Below, in pieces: positions 17,660 through 27,258 of a DNA stretch of 64,000 nucleotides. Position numbers and translations under genes: made by a program. Each line of letters starts with the position of its first letter. The first letter of the stretch is position 1. The DNA is taken from NCBI RefSeq assembly GCF_024347415.1, contig NZ_AP025476.1, positions 1,984,001 to 2,048,000 on the forward strand. Reading direction: 5' to 3'. The notes below the pieces were generated by a model. It did no database searches. It had not been told where the DNA came from and saw only the letters and a program-made list of their open reading frames with translations. The DNA comes from Vibrio crassostreae (GTDB taxonomy: Bacteria > Pseudomonadota > Gammaproteobacteria > Enterobacterales > Vibrionaceae).

Positions 17660-17681
17660 AAAGGCTCCCGAGGGAGCCTTT
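17660..17681. terminator. Bidirectional terminator between LysR and tnaA
   Basis: The symmetrical hairpin AAAGGCTCC-CGAG-GGAGCCTTT lies between two convergent genes, with A/T-rich tails on both sides. Confidence 0.8.
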
Positions 17682-17719
17682 GATTATATTTCTAGTGACT
17701 ATTCGCTTATGTTTTTATT

Positions 17720-19192
17720 CTAAAATGCTTCTTCGAGCGTTTGTTCATTCTTTTTTCCTGCTTGTTTCTCGCTTATTTCTACCTCTTTCAAGCGCGCAGT
17801 AAAGTGTCTTAACACTGGCGGTTCATAGGTAAAGTCGAGCCCTTTCACTTTGCTTGCGTTCTCTTTCACTTTTTCGAACGCTTCAATAATGAAATCCATA
17901 TGGGTTTGCGTATAAGTGGCACGTGGAATGGTTAAGCGCAATAACTCTGCAGGGCATGGATGTTGCTCGCCCGAGGCAGGGTCGCGACCTTGCAGCAAAG
18001 AACCAATCTCAACCGCTCTAATGCCCGCCACTTTATACAGTTCACACGCCAAAGCATGCGCCGGGAATTGGCCTGCTGGAATATGAGGAAGCAGTTTACC
18101 CGCATCCACAAACGCAGCATGACCGCCTGCTTGTTGGCACACGATACCTATCGCTTCTAAGCCATCGACTAAGTACTGAACCTGACCAATACGATATTCC
18201 AACCAGTCTTGACGCATGCCGTCATAAAGGCCAACCGCAAGGCGTTCCATTGCACCGCCCTCTAAGCCACCATAGGTTGGGAAACCTTCTTGTACGACAC
18301 ACAGTGTTCGACATTCTGTGTATACATCCATGAAAGAGTCGTCTTTAAAGCACAACAAACCGCCCATTTGTACCATCGCGTCTTTCTTGGCAGACATGGC
18401 TAAACCATCCGCGTATTTGTAAGACTCACGAGTGATTTGTTCGATAGTCCAATCTTGATAACCGGCTTCTCGTTGCTGAATGAAGTAAGCATTTTCAGCG
18501 TAGCGTGCCGAGTCCATGATCACAGGAATATCGTACTTCTGAGCGATTTCATAAACGGCTTTTAGGTTGGCGATAGACACTGGCTGTCCACCAGCAGAGT
18601 TACAAGTAATGGTGCTCACAATGTAAGGAACATTTGCCACTCCCGCTTCTAAGATCGCTTCTTCCAGCTTCACCACATCGAAGTTGCCTTTGAAATCTGC
18701 GTTCACTGAGGTATCAAACGCTTCTTTGGTATAAACGTTTTTCGCCACACAGCAATTCACTTGGGTGTGACCTTGTGTTGTATCGAAGAAGTAGTTCGAT
18801 AAAGCGACCATTTTGCTGCGGTCGAGTCCCTTTTCCATTTCACGCTTCTTAATCAAAACAGGAATGTAAATCTGCTCTGCGCCACGCCCTTGGTGAGTAG
18901 GAATAGTCAGCTCATAACCAAAGATATCTTTCACCGCATTCGACAGTGCGTAGTAACTGCGACTGCCACTATAAGCTTCATCACCCATTAGCATCGCGGC
19001 TTGCATACGCTGAGTAATAGATCCTGTTCCACTGTCTGTCAGTAAGTCGATAAACACATCATCACTGTCGAGCAAAAATGGGTTCATTCCTGCTTCGACA
19101 ATGGCTTGCTCACGATAAGCGCGAGTCGTTCTTTTTACTGGCTCTACAACGCGAATACGAAACGGTTCTGGTAGATGTTTGAAGTTTTCCAT
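17720..19192 (-). CDS. tnaA: Tryptophanase (tryptophan indole-lyase)
   Basis: This is a PLP enzyme that splits L-tryptophan into indole, pyruvate and ammonia. The protein follows E. coli TnaA almost without gaps: [20 protein letters not shown], then [28 protein letters not shown], the PLP lysine in AMSAKKDAM (about 270) and [20 protein letters not shown]. The ATG at 19192 matches the E. coli start and has AAAGG upstream. It is 490 residues, about 19 longer than E. coli, because of a charged C-terminal tail ([17 protein letters not shown]). Indole is a signalling molecule in Vibrio. A candidate tnaC leader lies about 305 nt upstream. Confidence 0.95.
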   Translation of the reverse strand: MENFKHLPEPFRIRVVEPVKRTTRAYREQAIVEAGMNPFLLDSDDVFIDLLTDSGTGSITQRMQAAMLMGDEAYSGSRSYYALSNAVKDIFGYELTIPTHQGRGAEQIYIPVLIKKREMEKGLDRSKMVALSNYFFDTTQGHTQVNCCVAKNVYTKEAFDTSVNADFKGNFDVVKLEEAILEAGVANVPYIVSTITCNSAGGQPVSIANLKAVYEIAQKYDIPVIMDSARYAENAYFIQQREAGYQDWTIEQITRESYKYADGLAMSAKKDAMVQMGGLLCFKDDSFMDVYTECRTLCVVQEGFPTYGGLEGGAMERLAVGLYDGMRQDWLEYRIGQVQYLVDGLEAIGIVCQQAGGHAAFVDAGKLLPHIPAGQFPAHALACELYKVAGIRAVEIGSLLQGRDPASGEQHPCPAELLRLTIPRATYTQTHMDFIIEAFEKVKENASKVKGLDFTYEPPVLRHFTARLKEVEISEKQAGKKNEQTLEEAF

Positions 19193-19497
19193 AATAATAC
19201 CTTTCAGTATATTCCGGTTAGGTCCAAATATACTTTCTTTAGATGTCACGAATCCTCACCATTAAATTAATCGGTCCGTATAAAGACACACGAAGAATTA
19301 ACAGTGAAAATAAACAAGTTAAATAATGACTTATTAATCAAACCTAAACAGACGCTAAGATAATTAACGAAAACGACAAAACAACGAACACCCTGCACGG
19401 AATAATAAGTGCGACATTCATGTGTTCAAAGGTTATCAAAGCTGCTGATAGGTAAACAAAGCACGCTGCTTTGCTGGCGCGTGACGCCTAGAGGGTA

Positions 19498-19590
19498 CTA
19501 CTCTGAAGAAAGGTGGAACGAGAGCTGATGATCTAAAGTATACCAAGCTAACAGGGTTAGCCATGTTGTTGATTGCCATTTCAGATACAT
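19498..19590 (-). CDS. tnaC: Candidate TnaC-type leader peptide
   Basis: This 30-codon minus-strand frame lies about 305 nt before tnaA, the normal place for the tryptophan-sensing leader. The peptide has three Trp (5, 10, 16) and ends WYTLDHQLSFHLSSE. The spacing Trp16-x3-Asp20 matches the essential Trp/Asp pair of known TnaC peptides. The local pattern W-aromatic-x-I/L-D-x-x-L-small-F resembles the Proteus form as recalled. The normally essential Pro 12 residues after the Trp is Ser here. A C-rich stretch (CCCTCTAGGCGTC) follows the stop, as expected for a Rho loading region. There is no strong ribosome binding site. Confidence 0.5.
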   Translation of the reverse strand: MYLKWQSTTWLTLLAWYTLDHQLSFHLSSE

Positions 19591-19732
19591 GTTCACAATA
19601 TATCCCTACGTTGAAATCAAGATGATCCGAAATTTAAATATAGTGCAATTGTTTTATAAATAAAGCATAGAAAAGTATAAATGTGATCAATATTTATAAT
19701 GGTAATTAAAGATGATGGCGTGTTATATAAAC

Positions 19733-19748
19733 TGTGATTAGCATCAGT
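19733..19748 (-). promoter_or_regulatory. Possible CRP site upstream of tnaC-tnaA
   Basis: TGTGA-TTAGCA-TCAGT matches the CRP consensus in 8 of 10 positions. It lies about 145 bp before the candidate tnaC start. tna operons are under catabolite control in enteric bacteria; the assignment here is by motif and position only. Confidence 0.4.
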
Positions 19749-19973
19749 TTATATACTATTAAACTAGTTCAAAGAGAGAGCTAATAATTGTGGCTACTTT
19801 TTAAATTCAATGATCTCTAGCAAAGGACAAAGGTAGCTATTTCTATAAAGGTCACCTTCTAAAAATCCGAGCTCTAAAACTCTCCGCTCTAACTAAATAA
19901 GATAAGCTTTAAAAATTAAGATTCTGATGAGGCTCAAACCTCACCAGAACCGTATTGCAAACGCAGTCATAGG

Positions 19974-21662
19974 TTACTTTTTCTTCACGACTTGCTTGAT
20001 GGCCATTTCAGCCAATTTTGGGGTCGCTGCTTTCAATGCACTAGGGGCAACCTTCTTACCCGCATTGACCGCTTTATTCAGTTGGCCTTTAACCGATGTG
20101 CCTCTTTTCATGGCTTCCAAACGTTGGCGATTTCTCTGAACGTTGTTTGCATCAGCAATACCCTCAATCAACGTCTGCCTTAAAGTATCTAAACCAAACT
20201 GTACCTTTTCTGGCGCAATCGCCAGCGGTAATGCAATATCGGGTTGTAGCAGTGTTTGATTGTATTCGAGCGCTTGAGCAATGATCTTCGCTTTGGCCGA
20301 TGTTGGATTCTCTAAGTCATACGGCGGTTTCCACTCGTCTACAGGCTTTAATCGGTCTACCTGATTGACAACCGAGACAACTATCGGCTTCTTACGTGAG
20401 ATATTCTTAGGATCATCATAGAAAGCGTCAAACCTATCTTTCAACTGCTTATCCAACTCACGTGCAGACTGATTGGCTTTTAGTACCCATAGCACCACAT
20501 CGGCTTGGGTCATCTCTTTCAACATTAAGGCTTCAGTTTTAGGGTTGCCATCAAGCCCTTGAAGATCAACAACGCGAACATCATTGTCGTCGACAAACGC
20601 GTTGTATACCGTTGAAGTGTCGGTTGATGGCAGTACATCGACTTCAGCAACCAACTCTTGCTTGAGTGCATTGATAAGTGAAGATTTACCAGAACTGGTT
20701 TGCCCCACCAACACGATTCGCACAGGCTCTAACTCAGGAGCAAAGCGTTTCTCATCGGTTTCAGACACATCCGACGCCCTTAGAGCTTCGTCTTCAATGC
20801 TGAACCGTCCGCTGTAGAGATCAATCGCAACCGCAGCGACTTCATCTAACAAGGCTTGTTTAGCGGCGTATTGCATGTCATCAACCACACCTCTTGTCAT
20901 CGATGCCGTCGCCTGTTCTCGACCCAAATCGGAAATCACTTTTAGCGGATTCAAATATAGGTTTTTAAGATGGTTGCCCCAAATAGCCGCTTTGAAGATC
21001 TTCTGACCTAGCTCGCCGTATTTATCATAAGCTTCATAGCCCGCTTTGATGTAGGAAACCTTAAGATACTCAATGCCGGGTATATGCTCTCGCACTACCA
21101 ACTTGTAACGTCGACTTACTTCTTCGAACAGTTTTAGCCCTTCAGGAATCGAAAAATCGAGCGATTTCTTATCAAACTTTTTCGCAACGAATTCAAGTAC
21201 CTCTAAACCGGTTTGGTCTAGGTTGCCCCACTCTATGTCGACCATTAATTGTTGGCGTACATGATGTTTTGAATCATTCCAGATCGACAGTTCTTTTTGA
21301 GACCAATCAGTCGAAGCCTTAACCAATGCATCGTTGATATCAGCTTTTTTATGTTGTGATTCAGCTTCAGCAATATCCTCGCCAAGGTCATCGCTCTCTT
21401 TATTTGGGAAGGGCTCCGTACTTGAAGATCGGCTTGAAGAATCGCGTGAAGAACGACTAGAAATGTATAAAGGAATGGTAAATACCAATGTACTCACGGC
21501 AATGGCAATCGACATTTCCAACAGATAGCCGTATTTGACGGCCAAAAACAGGCCAAAGCCCATCATGATGAGGCTTGGGAAGATCGCCGAAATCAGAGCA
21601 ATACCCCAGCGGCCACTCGATAGCACCGCCAGTAATCGAAATAAGTTTCTAATTTTCTTCAT
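19974..21662 (-). CDS. Membrane-anchored GTPase, second gene of a GTPase pair
   Basis: This 562-residue protein has two hydrophobic segments (about 18-42 and 50-67), followed by a Ser-rich acidic linker (68-105), a helical region, and a G domain with G1 GQTSSGKSS (320-328), G2 around STDTST, G3 DLQG (366-369) and G4 NQVD (about 432). The C-terminal 60 residues are basic and helical (KGQLNKAVNAGKKVAPSALK). The layout recalls Era/dynamin-type membrane GTPases near DUF697 proteins. The start overlaps the preceding GTPase gene by 14 nt, so translation is coupled. Role unknown; membrane remodelling or stress response is a guess. Confidence 0.75.
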   Translation of the reverse strand: MKKIRNLFRLLAVLSSGRWGIALISAIFPSLIMMGFGLFLAVKYGYLLEMSIAIAVSTLVFTIPLYISSRSSRDSSSRSSSTEPFPNKESDDLGEDIAEAESQHKKADINDALVKASTDWSQKELSIWNDSKHHVRQQLMVDIEWGNLDQTGLEVLEFVAKKFDKKSLDFSIPEGLKLFEEVSRRYKLVVREHIPGIEYLKVSYIKAGYEAYDKYGELGQKIFKAAIWGNHLKNLYLNPLKVISDLGREQATASMTRGVVDDMQYAAKQALLDEVAAVAIDLYSGRFSIEDEALRASDVSETDEKRFAPELEPVRIVLVGQTSSGKSSLINALKQELVAEVDVLPSTDTSTVYNAFVDDNDVRVVDLQGLDGNPKTEALMLKEMTQADVVLWVLKANQSARELDKQLKDRFDAFYDDPKNISRKKPIVVSVVNQVDRLKPVDEWKPPYDLENPTSAKAKIIAQALEYNQTLLQPDIALPLAIAPEKVQFGLDTLRQTLIEGIADANNVQRNRQRLEAMKRGTSVKGQLNKAVNAGKKVAPSALKAATPKLAEMAIKQVVKKK

Positions 21663-22761
21663 AGCCCGACGCCGCCTTACCTTTTTTCAGGGATTCTTTG
21701 TAGATCTTCTGCATCTCTTGTTCAGACACTTCTTCGCCTTTGTTCTTATGATAGAAGTAAAAGCAGGCCGCGCGACCTAAACCATAAGAGGTGCCGAAAC
21801 TCATTGCCGCAGCAGCAACCGCGCCGACCGTTTGACCATAAACGGGAATCAGCTTTATCAACTGTCGAGTACCCAGTTTCATTCCATATTGCACAGCAAA
21901 GCTGCTTCCCAGAGTACCTATCAACTCACTAAAGACTCTCTTGTTCCATTCAACACCATATTGGTTTGCCAAGCTATGAAGCATTTTGGCTTGAATCGCA
22001 GGTACCGATACCAAGCCAACACCCGGAATCAAATCACTGGCCGCTGCACTTCCTGCGTACCAGAGCACTTCGTTTTCTACTTGGTCAAAGTTGGCTTCTT
22101 CTTGGGTGGAATGTTCTTTGTCGACGACCATCATTCCGATAACAGGAAGCATATTAGTCAGCTGTTCAATCAGGGCTTCATAATTGTAGATTACGCCACT
22201 GTTGTTGCTCTCGTCATCCGTTTCGAAATCCACTGCGACCGATTCAAACCCTTTACCCCAAACCTTTTCTACTTGGTTGGTGTTGAACTGAATTTGCCTT
22301 GCTCGATCTGTTTCACTGGAAGACAACACAGCGGTATGAACAAGCAGCAAGTGTTTAATCTTCTTCTGTTTCTTAATCTGTTTTAGAGCAGCAAGCACGG
22401 CGGATTGTTCAGGCTCGTCGGCTTTCATCACCACAACGAGCGCATTACCTGCCTGACCAATCTCTTCCAGATCTTCTTTCGCATCATAATTCGCTTCACT
22501 TAGACCTCTGGTATCGAGAAAGCGCATCACGGGTTTGTCTTGCGGAAACTCATATGACATCGCCGTCATGGTACACGGAGCAAATCCATTGCCGACTTCA
22601 ACAGAAGAGTCACCAGTAACCGCTTGAATAAACGATGACTTGCCCGCGCCCGTTTTGCCCAACAGCCACAATGTAGGAAGATGCTTACGCTGATATTCAT
22701 GGGCCTGAGTAAGATCAGGATTCTTGCTCGGATTAATGAAGTCTTTTATTTGATCAAACAT
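21649..22761 (-). CDS. GTPase with C-terminal DUF697 domain
   Basis: This protein of about 370 residues has an N-terminal G domain with P-loop LLGKTGAGKSS (about 33-43), a G2 Thr in the CTMTAMSYEF region, G3 DTRG (about 80) and a G4-like VHTAV. The C-terminal part (GLVSVPAIQAKMLHSLANQY then GTRQLIKLIPVYGQTVGAVA) matches DUF697, a hydrophobic helical domain that associates with membranes. I choose the ATG at 22761 before FDQIKDF; a TTG 24 codons upstream is the alternative. It forms an operon with the second GTPase and is divergent from msrA. Confidence 0.75.
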   Translation of the reverse strand: MFDQIKDFINPSKNPDLTQAHEYQRKHLPTLWLLGKTGAGKSSFIQAVTGDSSVEVGNGFAPCTMTAMSYEFPQDKPVMRFLDTRGLSEANYDAKEDLEEIGQAGNALVVVMKADEPEQSAVLAALKQIKKQKKIKHLLLVHTAVLSSSETDRARQIQFNTNQVEKVWGKGFESVAVDFETDDESNNSGVIYNYEALIEQLTNMLPVIGMMVVDKEHSTQEEANFDQVENEVLWYAGSAAASDLIPGVGLVSVPAIQAKMLHSLANQYGVEWNKRVFSELIGTLGSSFAVQYGMKLGTRQLIKLIPVYGQTVGAVAAAAMSFGTSYGLGRAACFYFYHKNKGEEVSEQEMQKIYKESLKKGKAASGYEEN

Positions 22762-23000
22762 GTTTAGAGTAACGCTCACTTGATGTTGAGATTCGGGTTG
22801 ATGACAAAGCAATACTGACTTATATAACCACAAATCATATTAAACTTATGTTTGTTCAGTCGCACAGGTTTACAATGCCTAAACGCTTGTTTTTATTTGC
22901 GCACTCATTTTTATAGACGCTTTTTTATACGTACGGGTATCATCGTATTGATTCACGTACCTAACGAACATCAACAAACACAGAGAGCTCAAAGAGAAGT

Positions 23001-23495
23001 ATGGAACAAATTTATTTAGCGGGTGGTTGCTTGTGGGGTGTACAAGAGTTCATTAAGTATGTGCCTGGCGTGATCAACACAGAAGCGGGCCGTGCCAATG
23101 GAAGTTCTCAAACAAAGGATAACCAAAGCAAACCAAGCGAATACGATGGCTACGCAGAATGTGTACAAATTGAGTTTGACCCAAGCCTCACTTCAGTAAC
23201 CACGCTAATGGGCCACCTCTTTGAGATCATTGACCCGTACAGTGTGAATAAACAAGGTATCGATGTCGGAGAGAAATACCGAACTGGCGTATACAGCACT
23301 AATGCCGAACACTTAACAGAAGCTAAGTGTTATATCGCCGCGCGAGATGATGCCGACCGTATTGCTGTTGAGGTGTTGCCATTGACCCATTATGTTGCCA
23401 GCGACAACATCCATCAGCATCACTTAAGTCACTTCCCTGAAGATCATCACTTATGTCATATCCCTTGGGATCTGCTGCATAAATACAAATCATAG
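23001..23495 (+). CDS. msrA: Peptide-methionine (S)-S-oxide reductase (MsrA)
   Basis: This 164-residue enzyme reduces methionine-S-sulfoxide in proteins. The active-site motif is GGCLWG with Cys10, where most MsrA have GCFWG. Other conserved elements are YDGYAECVQIEFDP, HLFEIIDPYSVNKQGIDVGE and KYRTGVYS. It is short and lacks the distal Cys-containing tail of longer MsrA; the only late Cys is in LCHIPWDLL. A second msrA may exist elsewhere in the genome. Confidence 0.85.
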   Translation: MEQIYLAGGCLWGVQEFIKYVPGVINTEAGRANGSSQTKDNQSKPSEYDGYAECVQIEFDPSLTSVTTLMGHLFEIIDPYSVNKQGIDVGEKYRTGVYSTNAEHLTEAKCYIAARDDADRIAVEVLPLTHYVASDNIHQHHLSHFPEDHHLCHIPWDLLHKYKS

Positions 23496-23513
23496 TGAAC
23501 GCCCAAGATCGAT

Positions 23514-23549
23514 AAAGCCTCAACAAGCATTAGCCGTTGAGGCTTTTTT
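23514..23549 (+). terminator. Rho-independent terminator after msrA
   Basis: AAAGCCTCAAC pairs with GTTGAGGCTTT around an 11-nt loop and is followed by six T. It lies about 20 bp after the stop. Confidence 0.85.
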
Positions 23550-23624
23550 GGTTTTGATTGGTACGAGCTATTGTGAACCAATTCGATAACTCATACCATT
23601 AAGCATTTAGCGTTAATAAATAAG

Positions 23625-25241
23625 TTACTTAGTTGTGTTCTCAAGTACGTAATCTGGACCTGCTGTTTCAGCGGTCACAACTGAGAGTTTAGACACATCT
23701 GCGCCCTCACCTTGGTAAGCATTCAGGCCATTCTCGACCGTTACTTTTGGTAGCTCAACCGAGTAGCTTTCAATCAGTTCAGAGCCTGTGACTTGACCAA
23801 CGTAAGTTTCGTCCGTGTAAGATGCGCCAACTAGCGGGAAGTCTTGAGTAGCACGAACACTTACAAACTCAGGTGATTGCGAGTTATCAACCACGTTGTG
23901 TTTGAACGCAATATCAACACCGGCATAAATGCCTTCTACTTCTGCGTTATTAAACAGGCTTACGCGATGGCTTTGATTACCGTAAACAATGCCCCACTCC
24001 GTATCGACTAGAGAGTTGTTTTCGATGGTGATGTTTTTCGGTGTCCATTGCTTGTTAAGCTCTTTACCTTTCACCGATTGATCTAACTGCTCGCCATTCG
24101 CGACATCAATGATGCCCGTGTTAATCACGATACCACCACGTAAGTCAGCGTTACCTTCAATCACACCATCACGGCCACGAGTGTTAGCAATGTAGTTGTT
24201 GCGGATCACATGATCTTCATCGTAGATACGAATACCGCCGGTCAGGCGCTTCTCGTTACCCAAGATCATGTTGTTCTCAACCGTGTTGCCTTTGCCGTGA
24301 CGCAGTGAAATCAGTGCCGCACTTTGGAAGATCGTGTTGCCTGAAATCGTATTGTCGCCCGACTTAATAGAGATAAGCTCACGCTCACCATCCATATCGA
24401 TCATCAGGTTGTTCACGAACTTGGAGCTTGAATCCCACTGCGAAGACTTAGAGTCACCGATACGGATCGCTTCCCAGCTGTTGCCGTTGTAGCGAATTGC
24501 TTCTTTGATATCGAACTCATTAAACTGATTTGGCTTTTGATCCATAAAGATATTGTTCGCGATCAAGTGGTTGTCTGACGTGTCATCCTTTTGAACGCCA
24601 ATCAAAGTGCCGCGCTTTTGCTTACCTTCGAAACGGTTGTTGATCACTTTGCCGTCTTTACCCCATAGAGAAACCCAAAGGTACTTTGGATACTCAGAGC
24701 GACGCTCATCTGGCTCGTACGTGTAATAGTGGTTGAAGTAGTAGAATGTTGAGTTTTGTAGCGTGTTGCTATTACCCATCATACGTACTGCGCCAAAACG
24801 TTCGTTTGGACCGCCTTCCGTAAACACTAGGCCATCAAGCGTGATGTCATCACCTTTCAATTCAAACTGGATCAAGCCAGTGATCCATGCAGAACCCGCC
24901 TGCTCAGCTTTGATAGTGATGTCATTCGCGGTAATTGTCACTTGGCCTAAGTTCGCGTATTTACCGTTAGGGATAACCACTTCGTCGCCATCTTTTAGGT
25001 TTTCAAATTGTGCTTTAAGTGCAGCCACGTGTTCTTCTGAAGCAACATCTAGTGTATTGCCATCAACCTCAGTTAAGCGGTCACTGCTTAGTAAGTAACT
25101 ACGATCGATTTCGCTGATCGAAGGCACCGCTTGCTCAACCGCGCTGATCACGGGTGCTGCTTTTTCTTGAGTCGTGCAGCCTGTCGCGAAAGCTAACGTA
25201 AACGCGCTAATAATGCTTACCGAAATTAATTTTTTCTTCAT
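23625..25241 (-). CDS. Alginate lyase family PL6 (chondroitinase-B-like), lipoprotein
   Basis: This 538-residue protein is a lipoprotein precursor (MKKKLISVSIISAFTLAFAT with lipobox Cys in ATGC). It then forms a parallel beta-helix of PL6 type, with the catalytic strand region NNRFEGKQKRGTLIGV (Lys/Arg catalytic pair) and repeated N-N-x-I/F rungs such as IRNNYIANT and IENNSLVDTEWG. PL6 enzymes cut alginate endolytically or exolytically by beta-elimination. The ATG at 25241 is chosen because it starts the lipoprotein signal and has GAGATG upstream. It follows the symporter gene by about 145 nt and is part of the same alginate unit. Confidence 0.88.
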   Translation of the reverse strand: MKKKLISVSIISAFTLAFATGCTTQEKAAPVISAVEQAVPSISEIDRSYLLSSDRLTEVDGNTLDVASEEHVAALKAQFENLKDGDEVVIPNGKYANLGQVTITANDITIKAEQAGSAWITGLIQFELKGDDITLDGLVFTEGGPNERFGAVRMMGNSNTLQNSTFYYFNHYYTYEPDERRSEYPKYLWVSLWGKDGKVINNRFEGKQKRGTLIGVQKDDTSDNHLIANNIFMDQKPNQFNEFDIKEAIRYNGNSWEAIRIGDSKSSQWDSSSKFVNNLMIDMDGERELISIKSGDNTISGNTIFQSAALISLRHGKGNTVENNMILGNEKRLTGGIRIYDEDHVIRNNYIANTRGRDGVIEGNADLRGGIVINTGIIDVANGEQLDQSVKGKELNKQWTPKNITIENNSLVDTEWGIVYGNQSHRVSLFNNAEVEGIYAGVDIAFKHNVVDNSQSPEFVSVRATQDFPLVGASYTDETYVGQVTGSELIESYSVELPKVTVENGLNAYQGEGADVSKLSVVTAETAGPDYVLENTTK

Positions 25242-25262
25242 TTTACATCTCACATTAAATAA

Positions 25263-25303
25263 TGGATTACCAAAATAACGGCCACCCAAACTGGTGACCG
25301 TTT
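25263..25303 (-). terminator. Hairpin between symporter and PL6 genes (attenuator-like)
   Basis: On the minus strand, ACGGTCACC and GGTGGCCGT form a 9-bp stem with one G-T pair and a 6-nt loop. It lies between the symporter stop and the PL6 start, with no strong T-run, so partial termination or mRNA processing seems more likely than full termination. Confidence 0.45.
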
Positions 25304-25386
25304 TATTAAAGTTTTCTTTGTTTGAACTTATAATTTCTTAAGACTTGTCGTCTTATTGAAAGCCGTATCTCTTGAGGGATAAGAAC

Positions 25387-27159
25387 TTAGCTTGCAGCTG
25401 GTGTTACTTCGTCTTGCTTCTCGACCTTGTCATCCACCGCTTTAACAAGCAGCAAACCAACAGAGAATACAATCAAGCCACAAAGAACGAACACCATGCG
25501 TCCCCACATTGGGTTAGGCAGTACGAACATTGTCATCACGCCCACACCCGCAACTGCGATAAGTGAACCCAACATACGACGTTGCTTGTTATCCAGTTTC
25601 TTCTGCTCGTTACTTTCAGCAACCAATGGTGTCGCTAGGTTGTTGAAGAACTTGTCTACGTCTTTCTCACGGTGCTCAGCAAGAGGCTTGTAGAACAGTG
25701 TTGATAGTACGAAGAAGCCAGCAGTAAATACGATGTGACCGATAAGGCCGATAGCCACTTTCAGGTCAGCCCATTCACGGCCTGTTAGCTCGTTTAGACC
25801 GAACCAGTTTTGGATCATGTCAGCTGTGATAACGAAACCTACGAAGTAAGAAACCACACCACCTACAACTAGCGTGCCCCAACCTGCCCAATCCGGTGTT
25901 TTACGGATGAAGAAGCCACAGAATGCTGGAATCGTCATTGGGAAGCCGATCAATGCGCCCACGTACATCATAGTGTCGAAAAGGCTCAGACCTTTAAGAG
26001 AGTTGATGAACAGAGCAACCAAGATGATAGCGATGCCGAAGAAAGTAGACGTTAGTTTAGAAACAACCATTAGCTCTTTTTCGTTCGCTTTAGGGCGAAG
26101 AATCGGCTCGTAGAAGTTCTTAACGAAGATACCTGAGTTACGGTTTAGACCAGAGTCCATTGAAGACATGGTTGCTGCGAACATAGCGGCAATCAGAAGA
26201 CCAACCATACCTGCAGGCATGTATTCTTGAACGAAGTAAAGGTAAGCGAAGTCAGCGGCTTTGCTGCCAGCTTCAGGGTAAGCGGCTGCTAAATCAACAC
26301 CTTGACCAGCCATGAACCAAGAAGGCATGAACCAGATGATTGGACCAAGCGTCATTAGTACACATGCAAGTAGAGCGGCTTTACGTGCGTTGTTTGAATC
26401 TTTCGCAGCAAGGTAACGGTAAGAGTTAAGCATGTTGTTGGTGATGCTGAACTGCTTTAAGAAGATGAACACAGCCCAGATGCTGAAGATGCTCATGTAG
26501 TTAAGGTTGTCACCCGTGATGAACGAATCCGTTGGGAAGTCGCTAACGATCTGTGTAACACCGCCACCGTGGTAAATAGCAACGACTGCACATGTCACCG
26601 TTACTGCCATGATGATAACCATCTGCATAAAGTCAGATGCGATTACCGCCCAAGAGCCGCCCGTCACTGACATGACCAGTACAACCAGACCCGTAAGGAT
26701 AATCGTTGTTGTCATATCAAAGCCGAAGATACCCGATGCGATGATCGCTAGACCATTCAACCAAATACCTGCTGAGATAACGCTGTTTGGCATACCAGAC
26801 CAAGTGAAGACTTGCTCATTCACTTTACCAAAACGCATACGAATCGCTTCAATTACCGTAACAACACGCAGTTGGCGGAACTTCGGAGCGAAGTAAAGGT
26901 AGTTCATTAGGTAACCGAACGCGTTAGCAATGAAGATAATCGCTACCGCAAAACCATCGGTAAAAGCTTTACCTGCGGCGCCGGTAAATGTCCACGCACT
27001 GAACTGGGTCATAAATGCTGTTGCACCTACCATCCACCACAGCATATTACCTCCCCCACGGAAGTAATCACTTGTCGTACTTGTAAACGTTCTAAACATC
27101 CACCCTATCGCAATTAAGAATAGGAAATAGATGCCAACTATCAGGGTATTGAGTTCCAT
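25387..27159 (-). CDS. Sodium/solute symporter (SSS family), probable oligoalginate/DEH transporter
   Basis: This 590-residue inner-membrane protein has about 14 hydrophobic segments and typical SSS family motifs (GGGNMLWWMVGATAFMTQFS, AATMSSMDSGLNRNSGIFVK). It is closely related to the symporter at 49337-51103 (about 70% identity by eye). Vibrio alginate loci carry such transporters, called Toa, for uptake of oligoalginate or uronate, and the neighbouring PL6, PL17 and KDG genes support that. The ATG at 27159 is chosen by the AAGG ribosome binding site and by alignment with the paralogue. Upstream sites at 27220-27232 and 27243-27258 suggest control by a GntR repressor and CRP. Confidence 0.88.
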   Translation of the reverse strand: MELNTLIVGIYFLFLIAIGWMFRTFTSTTSDYFRGGGNMLWWMVGATAFMTQFSAWTFTGAAGKAFTDGFAVAIIFIANAFGYLMNYLYFAPKFRQLRVVTVIEAIRMRFGKVNEQVFTWSGMPNSVISAGIWLNGLAIIASGIFGFDMTTTIILTGLVVLVMSVTGGSWAVIASDFMQMVIIMAVTVTCAVVAIYHGGGVTQIVSDFPTDSFITGDNLNYMSIFSIWAVFIFLKQFSITNNMLNSYRYLAAKDSNNARKAALLACVLMTLGPIIWFMPSWFMAGQGVDLAAAYPEAGSKAADFAYLYFVQEYMPAGMVGLLIAAMFAATMSSMDSGLNRNSGIFVKNFYEPILRPKANEKELMVVSKLTSTFFGIAIILVALFINSLKGLSLFDTMMYVGALIGFPMTIPAFCGFFIRKTPDWAGWGTLVVGGVVSYFVGFVITADMIQNWFGLNELTGREWADLKVAIGLIGHIVFTAGFFVLSTLFYKPLAEHREKDVDKFFNNLATPLVAESNEQKKLDNKQRRMLGSLIAVAGVGVMTMFVLPNPMWGRMVFVLCGLIVFSVGLLLVKAVDDKVEKQDEVTPAAS

Positions 27160-27219
27160 CTTTAAGACCTTTTTATTTATGTTTTTTGTTAGGGTCACTA
27201 TAGATAGATGGCAAGTGTA

Positions 27220-27232
27220 TTTGTACTACAAT
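27220..27232 (-). promoter_or_regulatory. Operator-like element of the alginate regulon (symporter 1)
   Basis: On the minus strand this reads ATTGTAGTACAAA, a near-perfect palindrome. The 14-mer ATTGTAGTACAAAT is identical upstream of the paralogous symporter gene at 49264-49277. It probably binds one of the two GntR/FadR proteins. Confidence 0.6.
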
Positions 27233-27242
27233 AATTTAAATG

Positions 27243-27258
27243 CGTGACAATGATCTTA
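27243..27258 (-). promoter_or_regulatory. CRP-like site before symporter 1
   Basis: CGTGA-CAATGA-TCTTA matches the CRP consensus in 7 of 10 positions. Its centre lies 24.5 bp from the centre of the operator-like element, the same distance as before symporter 2. Confidence 0.4.

Larger units (their letters stand above)
19193..19973. other. tnaA leader/promoter region and GTPase 3' flank
   Basis: This gap of about 780 bp contains the candidate tnaC (19498-19590), its C-rich trailer, a CRP-like site (19733-19748), and a short GAGG-CCTC hairpin (19928-19943) that may end the GTPase operon. The rest is AT-rich without other visible genes. Confidence 0.45.
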
